A stretch of DNA of 64,000 nucleotides from Lyophyllum atratum (lineage: Eukaryota > Basidiomycota > Agaricomycetes > Agaricales > Lyophyllaceae): positions 1,860,001 through 1,924,000 of the forward strand of contig JACGCN010000001.1 in assembly GCA_014905825.1 (NCBI GenBank), in the 5' to 3' direction. The translations under genes were made by a program, and so were the position numbers. Shown one piece after another: positions 1 to 13,190 of this stretch; positions within the stretch are counted from its first letter, which is position 1, and each line of letters starts with the position of its first letter. The notes beneath the pieces were generated by a model. That model ran no database searches. It saw only the letters and a program-made list of their open reading frames with translations, and was not told the DNA's origin.

Positions 1-284
1 CGCTGCTGACGGGATCGTCTTACTGTAAGCTCATCAGTACGACATGCAGGGGACGCGATTCCTGACCAGTGTGTGCAGATGCCTGATTTAATAGCGCGGT
101 ACTACCAGCACGTGTAGAGATTAAGCTTGGGGAATGGCGGGCGGATAACTGTACATGAATGAAGTACGTATTGGTTGGTATATAAGTATAAAGGACTCCG
201 TGGACACGGTCCATGATACGTAGCGGCCGTGGAAGCGATAAAATAATAGAGGCGCCTGAATCGTGATGAGGATATCCAGTCGGT
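1..284. other. No gene recognised at window edge
   Basis: Only short overlapping reading frames without family resemblance are present. This stretch lies downstream of the HIT-domain gene, so it holds at least its 3' untranslated region. Confidence 0.4.
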
Positions 285-1250
285 CTACACGCGTAATGTG
301 GGTATATGGCTCTGCGGTGTGAGCAACGATGGCGATCGGGGCGACAACAAGTGGGCCGTGTGGCCATCGCCGTCTTCGAGTTCAGCCTCGGCGTTACTGA
401 GGCCAGGCTCAGATGTCTCTATGCCGTCTGCAGTGCCAGCACGGGCGCCGGCGTGGGGGACCATGTCGATGGGCGCCCGTGTTCGGTTGTCGTAGCCAGA
501 TTTGATGCGGTTATTCGAAACGGACTCTCTAGAAACGGCGGAGAAATGAGAACGCAGGTAGAGGCGACGAGGACCGCTGCAAACTCACCTAATCTCAGCA
601 ATCAAATCGTCGATAGAATACCACGCCAGCGGCCCGTAAGCGATACCTCGCCACCAGCCCATCAGGTCCGCCGGGTTGATGTACGCATGTGCGTGCAGGT
701 GGTCGGTGACAGGAATTTTGTTATCTTTAAAGGGCGGCGTGATAAAGCCGATGCGAAAAAGGTTGTCGCCGCCTTGCAGGGGGGTGGAGGCGTGGTACGG
801 AGAGGGGGTGCTGGGGCCAGAAGGCGTCGTGACAGGCGAGGTGGAGGGCAGCAGGGAAGAGAGCAGACGGGTTGCGAGGTTCCTGATGTTGACGAGGAGA
901 GGCAGGTCACTGGAAGACTGGCAAGGGGTGTTAGGTGAGACATGGGCGAGACCAAAAAGCAGGCGACGCACGAGGGTGTATATTGATGGTACATGCAGAC
1001 TATAGACGGCATTCAGGGTGGAATTGTAAGGATAAGAAGGAACATACTTGAATGCTACAATTATGTGTCCCTTTGACGAGAGTGGGTGTGCCTTTTCGCG
1101 ATACGCAGTAAAGTTGTCGTCGCGCCATAACACCTCCGGCTGGATGGAGCCCACTGGAAACGACGGCGAGCGAGGTGAGTTCGGGGTTGCGTGTGATGCC
1201 GAGGAGACGATGCTGCACATTGGGCAGCCCGTCTTTGAAGAGAAAGCCAT
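285..1250 (-). CDS. HIT-domain (histidine triad) nucleotide-binding protein
   Basis: A HIT-like protein of the family of nucleotide hydrolases and transferases. The N-terminus has a CPMC motif, then a strand ending GHIIVAF, and the histidine triad appears as HLHAHAYI near residue 185; the last H of the usual HxHxHxx pattern is replaced, so hydrolase activity is not certain. Three exons are read: 1250..1048, 999..589 and 528..285. The 48-nt intron 1000..1047 (GTATGT to TATAG) is a multiple of three and has no stop, so it can be misread as coding; removing it gives the smooth sequence AFNLHVPSIYTL. The second intron (529..588, GTGAGT donor) leads to a Ser/Pro/acidic tail of unknown function. 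The gene is divergent from the TRAX gene. The substrate cannot be told from the sequence. Confidence 0.75.
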
Positions 1251-1322
1251 GGCCGAACAAAGTAGTGGTTCCGTGTTCGCTTATGACTGCGGTCAGGTCT
1301 GATCTAATACCACGTGACTCCA
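1251..1322. promoter_or_regulatory. Short shared promoter of HIT and TRAX genes, with E-box
   Basis: Only 72 bp separate the two divergent start codons, so transcription signals must be shared or lie inside the genes. A CACGTG palindrome (E-box, the type of site bound by bHLH factors such as Cbf1/Pho4) sits at 1311-1316, directly before the TRAX start codon. Function is inferred from position and motif only. Confidence 0.45.
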
Positions 1323-2305
1323 ATGCTCATCACCACCGCCCTCTTCGACGACTTCAGGGCTGATCTCGATGACTACAACGACCGCAGAGAACGTCTTATA
1401 AAGGTTGCTATCACACTCTTACCAACGCTCCCGCTCACCCGCACCAGGCCAGTCGCGATGTCACCAACCTCTCTAAGCGCACCATATTCCTGCTCCACCG
1501 CATGGTAATCGAGGACGACTCTGACGACAACTCCGGGGCTCTGCGTGCCGCTGCCCGCGGCTACGAGAAACTGCGCGAGGTCCAGGATGTCTACGCTAAC
1601 CTCAAGTCCGAGCTCGCAGGCGACCGCTTCTGGCGATACCAGCGCCAGGTCTCACCCGGGCTCCAGGAATACATCGAAGCGCTCAGTTTCGCTCATTATC
1701 TCGAACATGGGTCACTCATCCCGTTTGACAAGGTGCAGCAGACGCTTTGCGACGCAGATGGAGTACCCGTACGTCTGACGGCTCCCCATATGCCTCCTCG
1801 ATCTTATTAATCTTGCCTGGCCACAAGTACTTCCCGCTAACGATCTCCGACTACATGTTGGGCCTCTCCGATCTTACCGGTGAGCTGATGCGGTTCGCGA
1901 TCTCTGCCATTGGTCGCCGGGGTGGCCGCACAAAAGCGAGCGAAGTCTGTGCGTTTGTACGGTCTTGCAAAGCAGGTGCGAATAAACATATGTACAGGTA
2001 CCTACCCCGCGCTGATGATGAGATCAGATTTCGAGCGCATGACGCCGTACATACGTGATCTGTCCAAGAAGCAGGCGGTGACTACACAGTCACTGGAGAA
2101 AATTGAAGATGGTTTGTGTCCCTTCCTACTCCACTTTTCGACAACTTAACACTTGCCTCTAGCTGCGTACGCCATAGCTGTGCGGGGCTCTGAATACGCT
2201 CTACCGCAAGAAATGCTCGATGACATCGTCGCGCAGTCGATCTCAAGGTTTGAATCAAGACACAAAAGAGATGGTGACGATCATCAAGACGAAGACCATT
2301 TGTAA
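1323..2305 (+). CDS. Translin-associated factor X (TRAX) family protein
   Basis: Translin/TRAX family. TRAX with translin forms C3PO, an RNA/DNA-binding endoribonuclease complex. Five exons are read (1323..1403, 1448..1768, 1828..1975, 2028..2111, 2163..2305), giving about 258 residues, close to the usual 240-290. Family signatures seen are FDDFRADLDDYNDRRERLIK at the N-terminus, the helix RDVTNLSKRTIFLLHR, FWRYQRQVSPGLQEYIEALS, YMLGLSDLTGELMRFAI (the family's GDLTGELMR region) and YAIAVRGSEYALPQEMLDD at the end. All five exons join in frame. The first intron has an unusual donor (GTTGCT). TRAX rather than translin is chosen from the GLSDLTGELMR and YA(I/L)xVRGSE segments. Confidence 0.88.
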
Positions 2306-2441
2306 ATGTAGACATATGTCCTTTCAAGACGTAATCCAAAATACTCATACATGTTGTCCCAACCTAGAATAATACACACAGCACCCCATGTACATGTACA
2401 GTGCGTACTAGAATTCCAATGCAGATAGAAAGAAATGTTTT

Positions 2442-4417
2442 TCAAGTCGTGTATGTAATTTTGACCATCCCTCCCCCACCACCATCAAACTCGAGTAGCG
2501 AAACACCACCACCGACCTGCGTCTTCTCGACCTCCACGGGCTGCCCGTTCATTTCGATCCTGAGACCTCCACCTGCCCCGTCCATCGCCGCAGAAGTGAA
2601 GCACGAGGCGATGATAACGGTCCCGCCGCTGATCTCCGCTATGAGCGATAAGACTTCTTCCTCCGACTTGGAAACGCGGGCATCGGCGGCGGCTTGAGGC
2701 AAAGGCGCCGCGCTAGTTGCGTCATCGCCGTCGGCATCAGTAGACCTAACACCCTGCTTCTCATCTATGACAGTACCGTCGACGTCAGCAACAGATTCCT
2801 TTTCGTCGTCCTCATGGATGGAGTCGAGTTTGCCGAAGAGTAGCTTCAAGGCCATTGTCAAGATGAAGAACACTACCGAGCACACAAGTCTCAGGCGTGC
2901 TAGGAGCGGTTCGCGGGGCCGTACGATCAGCGGGCGATCGGAGCTGGTGATATCTTCATCCGCTTCTTCATTTTTTCCTGCCTCTTTAACTCGTCCTTTG
3001 TCTCGGACGGAGGCATTATTGTCAAGCAGGGACAGGACGGATCCCGAGAGGCTGGATGTAGCACTGCCGCCCGGCATTCGCCCAGATGAGGTTAAGTGTG
3101 CGATGGGCCGCAGCTGGGGGGACGCTGGAGGAGTAGGCAAGGCGTTTTCAGAGAGCGCCGAGGTATAGCCACTCAAGATAGAGACCTGACATTCACCGGC
3201 TTTAAGATCGTCGACGGGGCTCAAAATGAAAGGACTGCCGATTGCATCAGCTGTAATTGTGACCGACTCAGTAGAAGTGTTGAAGAAATGGATATCGCGA
3301 GTCCGAGGCGAGAAAAGCGTAAATGTAGTTGTGTGAGGAGGTAGAAGTGCGCATAGAGTATCCAGTGAAATTGTGAGCCGTGACGGGCCCTGGTTCGCGC
3401 GACGAGGAGCGCTAGGAATGACGATGCCATGAATAGGATATGTGCCTTTAGAAGCGACAATGAGATGCTCTGCATCTCCGTCAAGGGTTGCTACTTGCAC
3501 GCGATCTGAGGAGCAGTGGGCCACGATATGTTTCGCCAGTAAGCCAAGTCCAGGCTGGCCACGTGGGAGCGGCTTCAAAAGTAGAGAGCCCGCCCCTGAG
3601 GAAGAAATGATTCCCTCAGACGGGACGGAAACGGCGGCGTCTAGGGAACCGTACAGCACGTAGGCTTGAGGTATATATACAGAGCATGGTTCAAGCCGTG
3701 GTACGAGGACAGCCAGAGGTGATTTGCCTGTACTGCACATCATTTACGCGTCAGCATCACGATACAGCTGGGCGAGGGCTGGTAAGAAGTTCACCTGTTT
3801 CCGCCAAGTGTCCAAATGGCGTATTCAGCTGGATTCACGAGCCTGATCACCGCCGAATCTTTTAGAGCTGCCTCGCCAGCTGCAGTCCACACAAACCCAC
3901 CCTCCCCGGGAACCCAACCTTCCGCGAGAACGAGACCAGGATCCCTGCCCACCCGCTCGAGGACAAGCGCACCGTTCTTTCCAAACTCGCCTAGCCACCT
4001 TATCTCCCCGCTGGGGTACACAAGGCGATACGTAAATGCAAAACGCGACTGGCCATTGGTGGCGATAGGCACGCAAAGCTGAAGCGAAAGAACCTTTTGT
4101 TCTGAGGATTCCGTATCGTCCTGGCCTGCATCTCCCAAGCGCACCTCAGTCGTCGAGGCGCTGGCCTCAGAGCCTGTTGTCGTCGACTCCTCAAAGTCGC
4201 ACGAAGCCCACTCTCCAGGCGAACCAGTCGCACCGTCGATAGGGATATTTGACCAAAGTTGTACCCTCCCGCCTTTCCGTCCAAGCTGGTCGTGATCGGC
4301 CGCGCGCAGCGTGGCCGTGAAGTTCAAGACTGCAGTCGTGGGGTTGCGCGATATGAAGTCTATGGGAACAGTAACGTGGAGAGTGTCGACAAGGGCGGGG
4401 ATGAAGATGATAGACAT
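2442..4417 (-). CDS. Conserved-looking protein with one membrane segment, function unknown
   Basis: I do not recognise the family. Two exons, 4417..3795 and 3732..2442, join in frame across a 62-nt intron (GTGAAC donor, TGCAG acceptor) into about 637 residues. The start is taken at the methionine before SIIFIPALVDTL; an upstream in-frame ATG at 4516 is possible. The N-terminal half looks like beta-sandwich sequence (for example YRLVYPSGEIRWLGEFG). The middle is Ser/Pro-rich. A hydrophobic stretch (LVCSVVFFILTMALKLLF) near two thirds of the length suggests a single membrane anchor, followed by an acidic region and a Gly-rich end. The gene is convergent with TRAX, with about 136 bp between stops. 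Confidence 0.55.
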
Positions 4418-4560
4418 GCGAGGGCGGAAGAAGTGGGCGGGAAATGTTGACAGTCGAAGACAAGACGCCAACACGCGACCACGAACAGACTGTATGATGA
4501 CGTCATCCGTGATCATACTCTATCACTGGCAGAACCTGCACAGTGGACTATAGGCGTGGA

Positions 4561-6254
4561 CTATCGGCGTGAGCGTCTAGACGCACGCCGCCGCACCACT
4601 CTCGTCTCTTCATAGTCCTCATCATCATCGTCGCTCATGATGTCAAACATCAGATCGAAGATCATCGGCTGCACTCCCGGCGGCCTCTGCGCCTTCTTGG
4701 GCCCAACCTTCGCTCTGTCGGCCACATCTTTCTTCCATTGCCTTCAAGTACGATGAGCGTCATACTCGGAGGCCAAAGTAGAATATCACACTTACTCTTT
4801 CCTGGATATCCACTCTTCATATTTCTTGCCACCAGAGCTTCCACTCCGCGAGGCCGCTTTGGCCCAGTGCCGAGATGTGCTTCTCGACCGTGTTGTCCAT
4901 TGCAAAATTAGGGATCATGGGTGTCTCGCGAGAGAATTCCGTGCGGCAAATCAAGCAGTTGTTTTTCTGAAAGCGGAAAATCGTCACCACGTCTTTGAAG
5001 CACGACGGACAAATTATACTGACACCTTTCATCTTCCACTGCCAACCGCAGTCACCGCAGAAGCTGTGGCCACAAGGGTTGGCAAGATGGGCCGCGACGC
5101 TAAAAGGACTTGAATATGGAACAGAAAATTAGAACATGTTGAATGACTGACAAGATATCAGAGCAACTGCAAAGATAATGACACCTGTAAGCCTCGGAAA
5201 TAATGGGGTATACCAAGGACTTACATGGGACATGTCAGCTCGTCCTCAAATTCTGATAAAACTTGCCAAACACCCTCGTTTCCCTGGGCCTTTCCCTTTC
5301 CTTTCTTGCTCGGAGACTGTCCACGGGGGGACAAAGAATCACTTCGGGGTCTCTTGAGCGATACCTGCTGGTTTGGATCAACATCACCAATTCCGTCCAC
5401 CTTGGAAAACTCCACTATCATGACGGCGATCAGTACGAGAGCGATGCTTCTACAGAGTCAGTTCTGGAAGTGTGAGTCTGGACATACGTGAAGGTGACGC
5501 AACATCTGATAGTTGTGTTGCAATTCAGTTTGCTCGTTGGGTTCCAGGACTATGGCCACGTACCAGAGAAGAAGCGGGAGAGATGGATGAGGGTCTCAGA
5601 CGAGGCTTGAGTGAAAAGTGAGGATGAGGATGAGCCACAGTGCGAGGCACCCACGAAGATCATCTCGCCGTTCTGCCGTTCCTCGGGGGTCAATTCAATT
5701 TCTACTTTGAAAGCAAGGAAATCACCTAATGCAGAGTCTCCAGAAATGGTCAAGTTTTGTGCAGCTAGTGACATAGATATGTAAGTGACAATGAGGCTGA
5801 GCCATAGGGCGAGGCACATACCACCATCTCGGCGCGCTACATGTATTAGTATTGATTCAGTAAGTAGATGTATTGCACATGTAAAGCAGGGCACTCGACC
5901 TAATTCAGAGTCACCATGAACACGCGTGTTTTGTGCATCTAAAGGGGTCAAAGTTAGTCTGTGAAGAGCATTTGATTGATAGCCCAAACACACCAACGGC
6001 TCCAGACGGCCCAGTTCCACCTTCTAAGACGTTCTTTTCCAGATCATCCAATTCAGCAAGGAAATCGTGGTTCAGCTCCTCATCATCAAACGAATAATGC
6101 GTCGAGGGCGATCGATTAGGGTCTCATGATCGGAGAAGTCATGGTGTGGAACGGCGCTTGAGGGTGGTAGAGGGGCTGATAGCAGCTCGTCCCAGTTTAT
6201 GCCCTCTACCCCTGAGAACTCGTCTGGAATATCGTCGAACTCATCGTCTGACAT
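4561..6254 (-). CDS. RING-type E3 ubiquitin ligase-like gene, frame broken twice (possible pseudogene)
   Basis: A fungal RING-finger protein read from MSDDEFDDIPDEFSGVEG at 6254 to an Arg/Ser-rich C-terminus ending at 4561. The RING is spread over exons 5421..5225, 5152..5184 and 5099..4796. The 33-nt micro-exon supplies the second cysteine (TCPMC); then come CGHSFCGDCG and CLICR, giving a C3HC4-like set, followed by the typical NTVEKHISAL segment. The tail exon is 4741..4561 (GTAAGT donor at 4795). Two breaks are seen: near 6105-6120 the frame of HETLIDR must shift by one base to reach STHYSFDDEELNHDFLAELD, and near 4833-4845 it must shift again between SGLAEWK and SGGKKYEEWISRKE. The exons between 5422 and 6060 are duplicated and uncertain. 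It is either a decaying gene or carries sequence errors. Confidence 0.65.
5595..5985. repeat. Degenerate tandem duplication of about 170 bp inside the RING gene
   Basis: Two pairs of matching blocks are offset by similar distances. The block GAGCCACAGTGCGAGGCAC at about 5632 resembles GAGCCATAGGGCGAGGCAC at about 5799 (offset 167). The block around CCTAATGCAGAGTC at 5725 resembles CCTAATTCAGAGTC at 5899 (offset 174). On the coding strand the copies read AQNLTISGDSALG and AQNTRVHGDSELG, and GEMIFVGASHCGSSSSSL and EMVVCASPYGSASLSL. The copies have diverged by many substitutions, so the duplication is old. Confidence 0.6.
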
Positions 6255-6932
6255 GATTGTTTTCCGAGTCAATTTGAATGAACAAGCCTCGAACAAGCCT
6301 CCACAAACAAAGGTTTGAGCGCGACCGTCACGTGCACCTCTAGGTCCCCGCGTTCTATTTATAACGTCTTGGCAATCGAGAAGGACAGGGTTCCCCGAAA
6401 CATCGGACAACCGCAAAGCACCATACATTACCTTACATTCCCCATCACGCCCAGGCAATTCAAAAATAGGAGCCTGTCGTTGGTTGTTGGGCGTGTGCAT
6501 CTGTCCTGTAATGGGTTGTTACATATGAGAACATATGATTGATTTCGTTCTGTAATTATCCAAGCGCCAAGCGTCCCTACATTCGGTGTTTTGGACACAT
6601 GTTCGAGGCCAAGCGCCTGGTCATAATAGCGAGCCTGGATTTCTCGCACTCCTACTGTCAGAGAGCCTGTCGCAGATAATGAGCTATATTGAGACGATGG
6701 GTATCATATTCGTCTGGCCTGTGATTGGTACATGTGCACAATGAAACAACTATAGCTACGCCCAGAAAACTAATTATAAATATAACATGTGTTGGGCTAG
6801 TGTTGCAAGAGGTGGTGACAGATAGTGTACAAACTACAAGCTATAATAAATTGTTGAGAATGGAAAGCGAGCGATAAGACTGGACGAGTGAGCGGTGCGG
6901 ACCCGGATCTCGTGCGAACGGAGACAGTGTAT
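6255..6932. other. Intergenic region upstream of the RING gene
   Basis: No reading frame with recognisable family features was found. It should contain the promoter of the RING gene and the 3' end of the next minus-strand gene. Confidence 0.4.
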
Positions 6933-7780
6933 TTACGGTTCTTCCGATTTTGCCTCTTGGCTTGGCCCTGAGGAAAGCAAGGATCCAATAGCCATCGACA
7001 CACGTGAACGAGGGGAATACTCCGCAGAGTCGCTCCTTCCTGAGGAGGAATATGGAGAAGGCGGCAGGTGCTCGTGTTGTGAGCCGTGCTGAGAGTGTGG
7101 ACGTATCTCGTATCCGCGTGGTGAAGGGGGGGAGAGGGATGAACGATGGCGCTTTCGAGGTAAATGTTCGTGCTGGTATATTTGCACATCTCTCATAGAG
7201 GGCAGATTGGCATGATGGTGGACGTGAGGTGATCGACTGCTGGACGGGCAGACGATGGTGATGTGGTTGATGATGTTGACGCCTGGGCTTCTTATCACAT
7301 AGATGAGGTGACTGGGTGAAGCTCGGCGTCGGGTAAGGACGAGCTGCCATTCATGTGTGGCTGCGGCGGAGCTTGGGAAATATTCTGCGAGCGCGGAGCC
7401 CTGATAGACCTCCAGCAGGGTACGTTGAAGAGAAGCAAGAGATGATATACGCTATCGGAGAAGTTAGAGTTCGCTCTAGTTCAAGAAGGTTGGCATGGAC
7501 TACCAACCTGGTCCTCTGCGGTCTTGGCATTAAGCATAGCAAGCAACATGTCGCGGTCACCGTCACCTTTGGCGCGATAGGCAGTCAATATTTCCCGCAG
7601 AGTCGGAGGTAGGAGCCTATTATAGCCAGTACGTATCAGGTAGGACTGGGATAAACGAACGACCTAACCTGCTCTATGACGGAGAAGGCAGATGCGGTTA
7701 TGTGTTTGAACTCGTCAGTAATTACGAGAGGGCTGGGAAAGGGACGAGCCGTCGAGCGTTGGGGAGGAGGCGGAGCTCAT
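6933..7780 (-). CDS. Unrecognised protein, Ser/Pro/His-rich C-terminus, model incomplete
   Basis: Function unknown. The best exons are 7616..7508, reading LLPPTLREILTAYRAKGDGD followed by MLLAMLNAKTAEDQ, and 7451..6933, reading SSLASLQRTLLEVYQGSALA and ending in a low-complexity tail (SPYSSSGRSDSAEYSPRSR) that stops at 6933. A 56-nt GT-AG intron joins them in frame. The 5' part is uncertain: ATG at 7780 begins MSSASSPTLDGSSLS, and a good exon-like stretch VITDEFKHITASAFSVIEQ follows in another frame. Either an intron I cannot place or a base error lies between. The mix of a short conserved helical block and long Ser/His-rich tail suggests a regulatory protein, but this is a guess. Confidence 0.45.
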
Positions 7781-8283
7781 GCTGAACAGGAAGATAGATG
7801 GGGCCAAGAATTGAAAGGTTGCCCAGAGGTGGCTCTTATGTCCTGGAACACAGACCTATTTTTGTGAACATCCAAGCTTTTTTGCCAAGACCATCCATTC
7901 ATATGCTATTTTAGACGGTTTCAAGGCCAAGATAGCGCTGATGACGGGCATCCGGGGCTGGGCACACCGCACGAGGATGTCCGGAGAGAGTAGCGGGGAG
8001 GAGCAGGGCAACATAGGGCAGAGAGGTCGTGCAGGATGGGCTTGGGAGATACGTGGAACTGAAGGTAAAGAGACCTGGCTTGGCGTCTTGGTGTCCGCGA
8101 GCGTGACAGGGGCGTGACAGCTACCGGGCCGTGCCCAAATAGCAGCCAATAGGATGTGAGCTAAATTTGATCTTGATGCTTGTCCGCCGTGTGGTGCGCT
8201 CAATCTGCGCTGTCACCAAAAATACCCTCTTTCGCCACATTCCCTTAAAGCCTCGCCTATGCCCTCATGAACCCGCAGCAGCT
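7781..8283. other. Intergenic, divergent promoters of the 6.9-kb and 8.3-kb genes
   Basis: It lies between two divergent genes and so should hold both promoters. The 115-codon minus-strand frame 7856..8203 has no recognisable family features and is not called. Confidence 0.4.
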
Positions 8284-9628
8284 ATGCCCTCAACTCCCCT
8301 CCTCAACCCCTACTCATGGCGCACAATACATCCCGAGGCTGCCATCCATTACATTCGCGATCCCGACGACGCAGACACCCTCGTTGGCACCCTCTCCGGC
8401 CAGTAGGCTTCGATCTTGAATGGAAGCCTACCTTTACGAAAAACACGCCCGAGAATCCTGTTGCACTAGTCCAGCTTGCAAACCAGGATACTATTCTTCT
8501 AATTCAGATTAGCGCCATGCAAGGTAGCCCCGGCCCTTGCTGCGCTCCAGATGACGTGTTAAACATAACTTCAGAATTTCCTGCGAAACTCAAAGACTTC
8601 CTGGAGAGCCCCGATTTCGTCAAAGCTGGTGTCGCTATTCAGAGTCAGATCGCGTTTACCTGTTGGTCTCGTATACTGATTCGATGTTCAATAGATGATG
8701 TCAAGAAGCTCTACAAGGACTGTGGAGTATCAACCCGCAATTGCGTTGATCTGTCTCTACTTGCCCGCTGTGCGGATAATGCGCAATGGAAGGGCAAATA
8801 TAGCTCACCACTTGGCCTTGCTCGGCTTATCGAAGCTTATGAAAACTTGACCCTACCAAAGGGCAGGATCTCACGCAGCAATTGGGAAGGTGAACTGACA
8901 TCCGAACTCATTGAATGTTCGTTTGTCCACCCCAAGTTCACATCCAAGTTCATTCGTCGTGTCTAATTGTACTTTTATCTCACAGATGCGGGTAATGACG
9001 CCCACGCTGGGTTTGTTCTCCATCAAAGACTCTCATCCATGGCCGATGCTATGGACAACATCCCGAAACAGTGTACTATACCTTCGACGCTGTAAGAGGA
9101 AGGCTTTGTGAGCCGACGGGCATGCACTGGAATTGTTACAACCCCGACTATGATCCTGGCCCTCCCCCGCCTCCCAAACCAGCGAAAGAACCCACTGCCC
9201 GAGATTTGAGAAGAGCCGCTGCCAGGGCGTTTTCTACCACGACCACTCCGGGACCGGGTCTGGTACCCAATCATCTCGTTGTCGCACCTCGCACTCCACC
9301 TGGGCGTTACTTCCCCCATCAGGACCCTGCTGCTCCACGTTATCTTCCTTCGAGCAAGTATCCCACTGAGACATCCTCGACATTGCCAATGCCCGCCTGG
9401 CCTCTGCAGCGACGACGTCGGCCTCCGTTTTCAACGCCGATAAACCAGGGATCATCAATGTCTAATCTTAGCCCACCACCTATTTCTGGTTCGCTCTCTT
9501 CATATTCGGGTCTTGTTCTTGCGGAAACCGCACAACCATCTGCCAAGGCTGCCCCATTACCTCGACGTGATCCGATGGCGAGCGCGCAGGTAGGCGCAGG
9601 CACAGACGGAGCATCTTCGACTATATAA
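8284..9628 (+). CDS. DnaQ-like (WRN/RNase D type) 3'-5' exonuclease, frame broken twice
   Basis: A 3'-5' exonuclease domain of the WRN/RNase D type. Catalytic motifs seen are VGFDLEWKP (Asp-x-Glu, Exo I), NDVKKLYKDCGV (Exo II) and YAGNDAHAGFVLHQRL (Exo III, Y-x3-D-like). Exons are 8284..8523, 8575..8643, 8695..8916 and 8986..9628; the 51-nt intron 8524..8574 is stop-free and a multiple of three. Two apparent one-base losses interrupt the frame: at 8400-8401 (TLSG to PVGFDLEW, a missing C in a C run) and at 9062-9064 (MDNIP to ETVYYTFDAV, again a C run). After the domain comes a tail rich in Pro, Arg and Ser that ends at 9628. It probably acts on DNA or RNA ends; the substrate cannot be told. 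Confidence 0.75.
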
Positions 9629-10875
9629 CCGAAACAGGTGGCGTCGCCCAAGACAAGGCCCGGAATTCGCCCCCGCCGCTTAGACCCTCTATTGGAACAC
9701 TTGATCTTCATCTTGACACCATCATGACCCACTCTTAATCATAATCTTGGACCCTTGGAGCTAGTCCTCACACACATCAGAAGCTATTCTTGGTCGACAT
9801 GCGTTTCTTCATAATCATTGCCTGCGCCCACCGACCTAATTGCAGTGATGCGCCAGCCGACTCCGCGAGAATTGCAGGCCCCGTATTGAACGGCATCTTG
9901 AAACTATGTACCCCCGGGATTTCCCCCACACAGCGTAACACACTCACACGGCTGGGCACGACGATCGGGCTGGTATTCTTAAATTTAGTACAAACCTGTG
10001 AAGATTTGCTTGGAGCAATTTTACATGCGACTGTCTTGGCGATGCTGGATGGTGCAAGTTCAAGGATTCTTCCGGTTATGACATCTTTCCCCACACAGTT
10101 ATTCTAGTTCTGACGCCTTCGGACAAGTTTCGGGTACGGGCAGCTCAAGCGCCCGGTGTTCTTTACGGTCGTGTTGGAGCTTCGAATTTAGCATGTATGC
10201 GTACTGTAACAAACCATCGCTTCCGTTCTTCAATGTCGTATCGGACTGTAAACCGCTTGATCACGCTATAACTGCTCTTTCAAGTTGAGACCCTGGTCGT
10301 GTTTGTCCATGCAAAAGACTGGTCATCACTCTTTGTGATGGGCTATGGTAAAACTCAGTACTAATGGGTACTACTTGATGCCTGGGGGATCCTCTACGGC
10401 CCCGAATATTGCCGTCTGCCAAGTAGCACATCTGACCTTGAGGAAGGACCCGCTGCCGGGAATGACGCGGCATTCTTCCATTATCCGTGTCCCACAGGTA
10501 CTTGTGCGAATCTTCTTGGCGAACGCCATTTTGATGTCACAAGGAGTGGCGCGTCCACGGGTCCGGCAAAAAGCAAGTATATTCCAGCTATACATATCCC
10601 GCCTTCTGGCAACCATGCAGTGTGTACGAGGTTCTAGGAAGTTACATATGGTGCTCGGAAATTCGAATCAGAGCGTATGTGGTACTCATACATATGGGGA
10701 GGTTTTCGTCAATGCTCCATATAAATACATGAAATATTTCTGTCATTGCTTCCACATGCACTTTCGCAGGGGTGGGCATGATTCTAGAATCGGAAGAATC
10801 TTGAGGTCATTGTGCGGCCCGTAGGGGCTGCAGTGGAAAAATCGTTGCGTAGGTCCAGCGTGAAGCTGGGTCTCT
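9629..10875. other. 1.2 kb without a confident gene
   Basis: Two antiparallel frames of 105 codons overlap at 9777..10094 (minus) and 9790..10107 (plus), and there is a 159-codon plus frame at 10345..10824. On the minus strand 10616..10371 contains a cysteine-bearing stretch (PCDIKMAFAKKIRTSTCGT). None shows a recognisable domain. Remnants of a secreted protein on the minus strand are possible but cannot be supported. Confidence 0.3.
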
Positions 10876-12660
<1,785 letters not shown>

Positions 12661-13190
12661 GACGAGGGGAACCGAAGGCACATCTTTTTGCACTCATCGA
12701 TGGCGATTTATATAAAGGGATGGTTCACGGTCTACCGCGGACGAACACGTTGACACTTGTCTATCCGGGGCCTGCGAGTCACCAGATAGTCGCTTCATAC
12801 CTTCTACACAAGGGCCAGGCAGATCAATTACTCGCGAAAATGAAATGAATGGGGATAGTGGTGTGGTGGGAACATGCGATCGGCGGTGACTGGGAGGACT
12901 TTGCAAGGACTTTGACTGCGGGGGCTAGTCAAGAGTATGTTTTCTCCAGCTTCTCGCAGCGCTGTACAGGATTCTTCCACGCTGTGATACGTCGGTAATT
13001 ATATCAGCAAACCTTTTCGGAGGATTGCAACGAGTATCCCCGTCTCGTGATGTTCAGTTACGCAACCACAACACATGGACGGCTGCACAATTTTCGGCTT
13101 CATGATCATAGCCATCTGCCTCCATCTGCACGGCAACTCTTCAAGAACGATACACAACGGGTCAGATTATAGACATCATTATGGGTTTCT
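12661..13190. other. Intergenic between the two chitinase genes
   Basis: No coding features. It should contain the promoter of chitinase A and the 3' region of chitinase B. Confidence 0.5.

Noticed and set aside
10345..10824. 159-codon plus-strand frame.
   Set aside because: Composition is not protein-like and no motif is recognisable; the opposite strand has an equally long cysteine-bearing frame, so neither is called.
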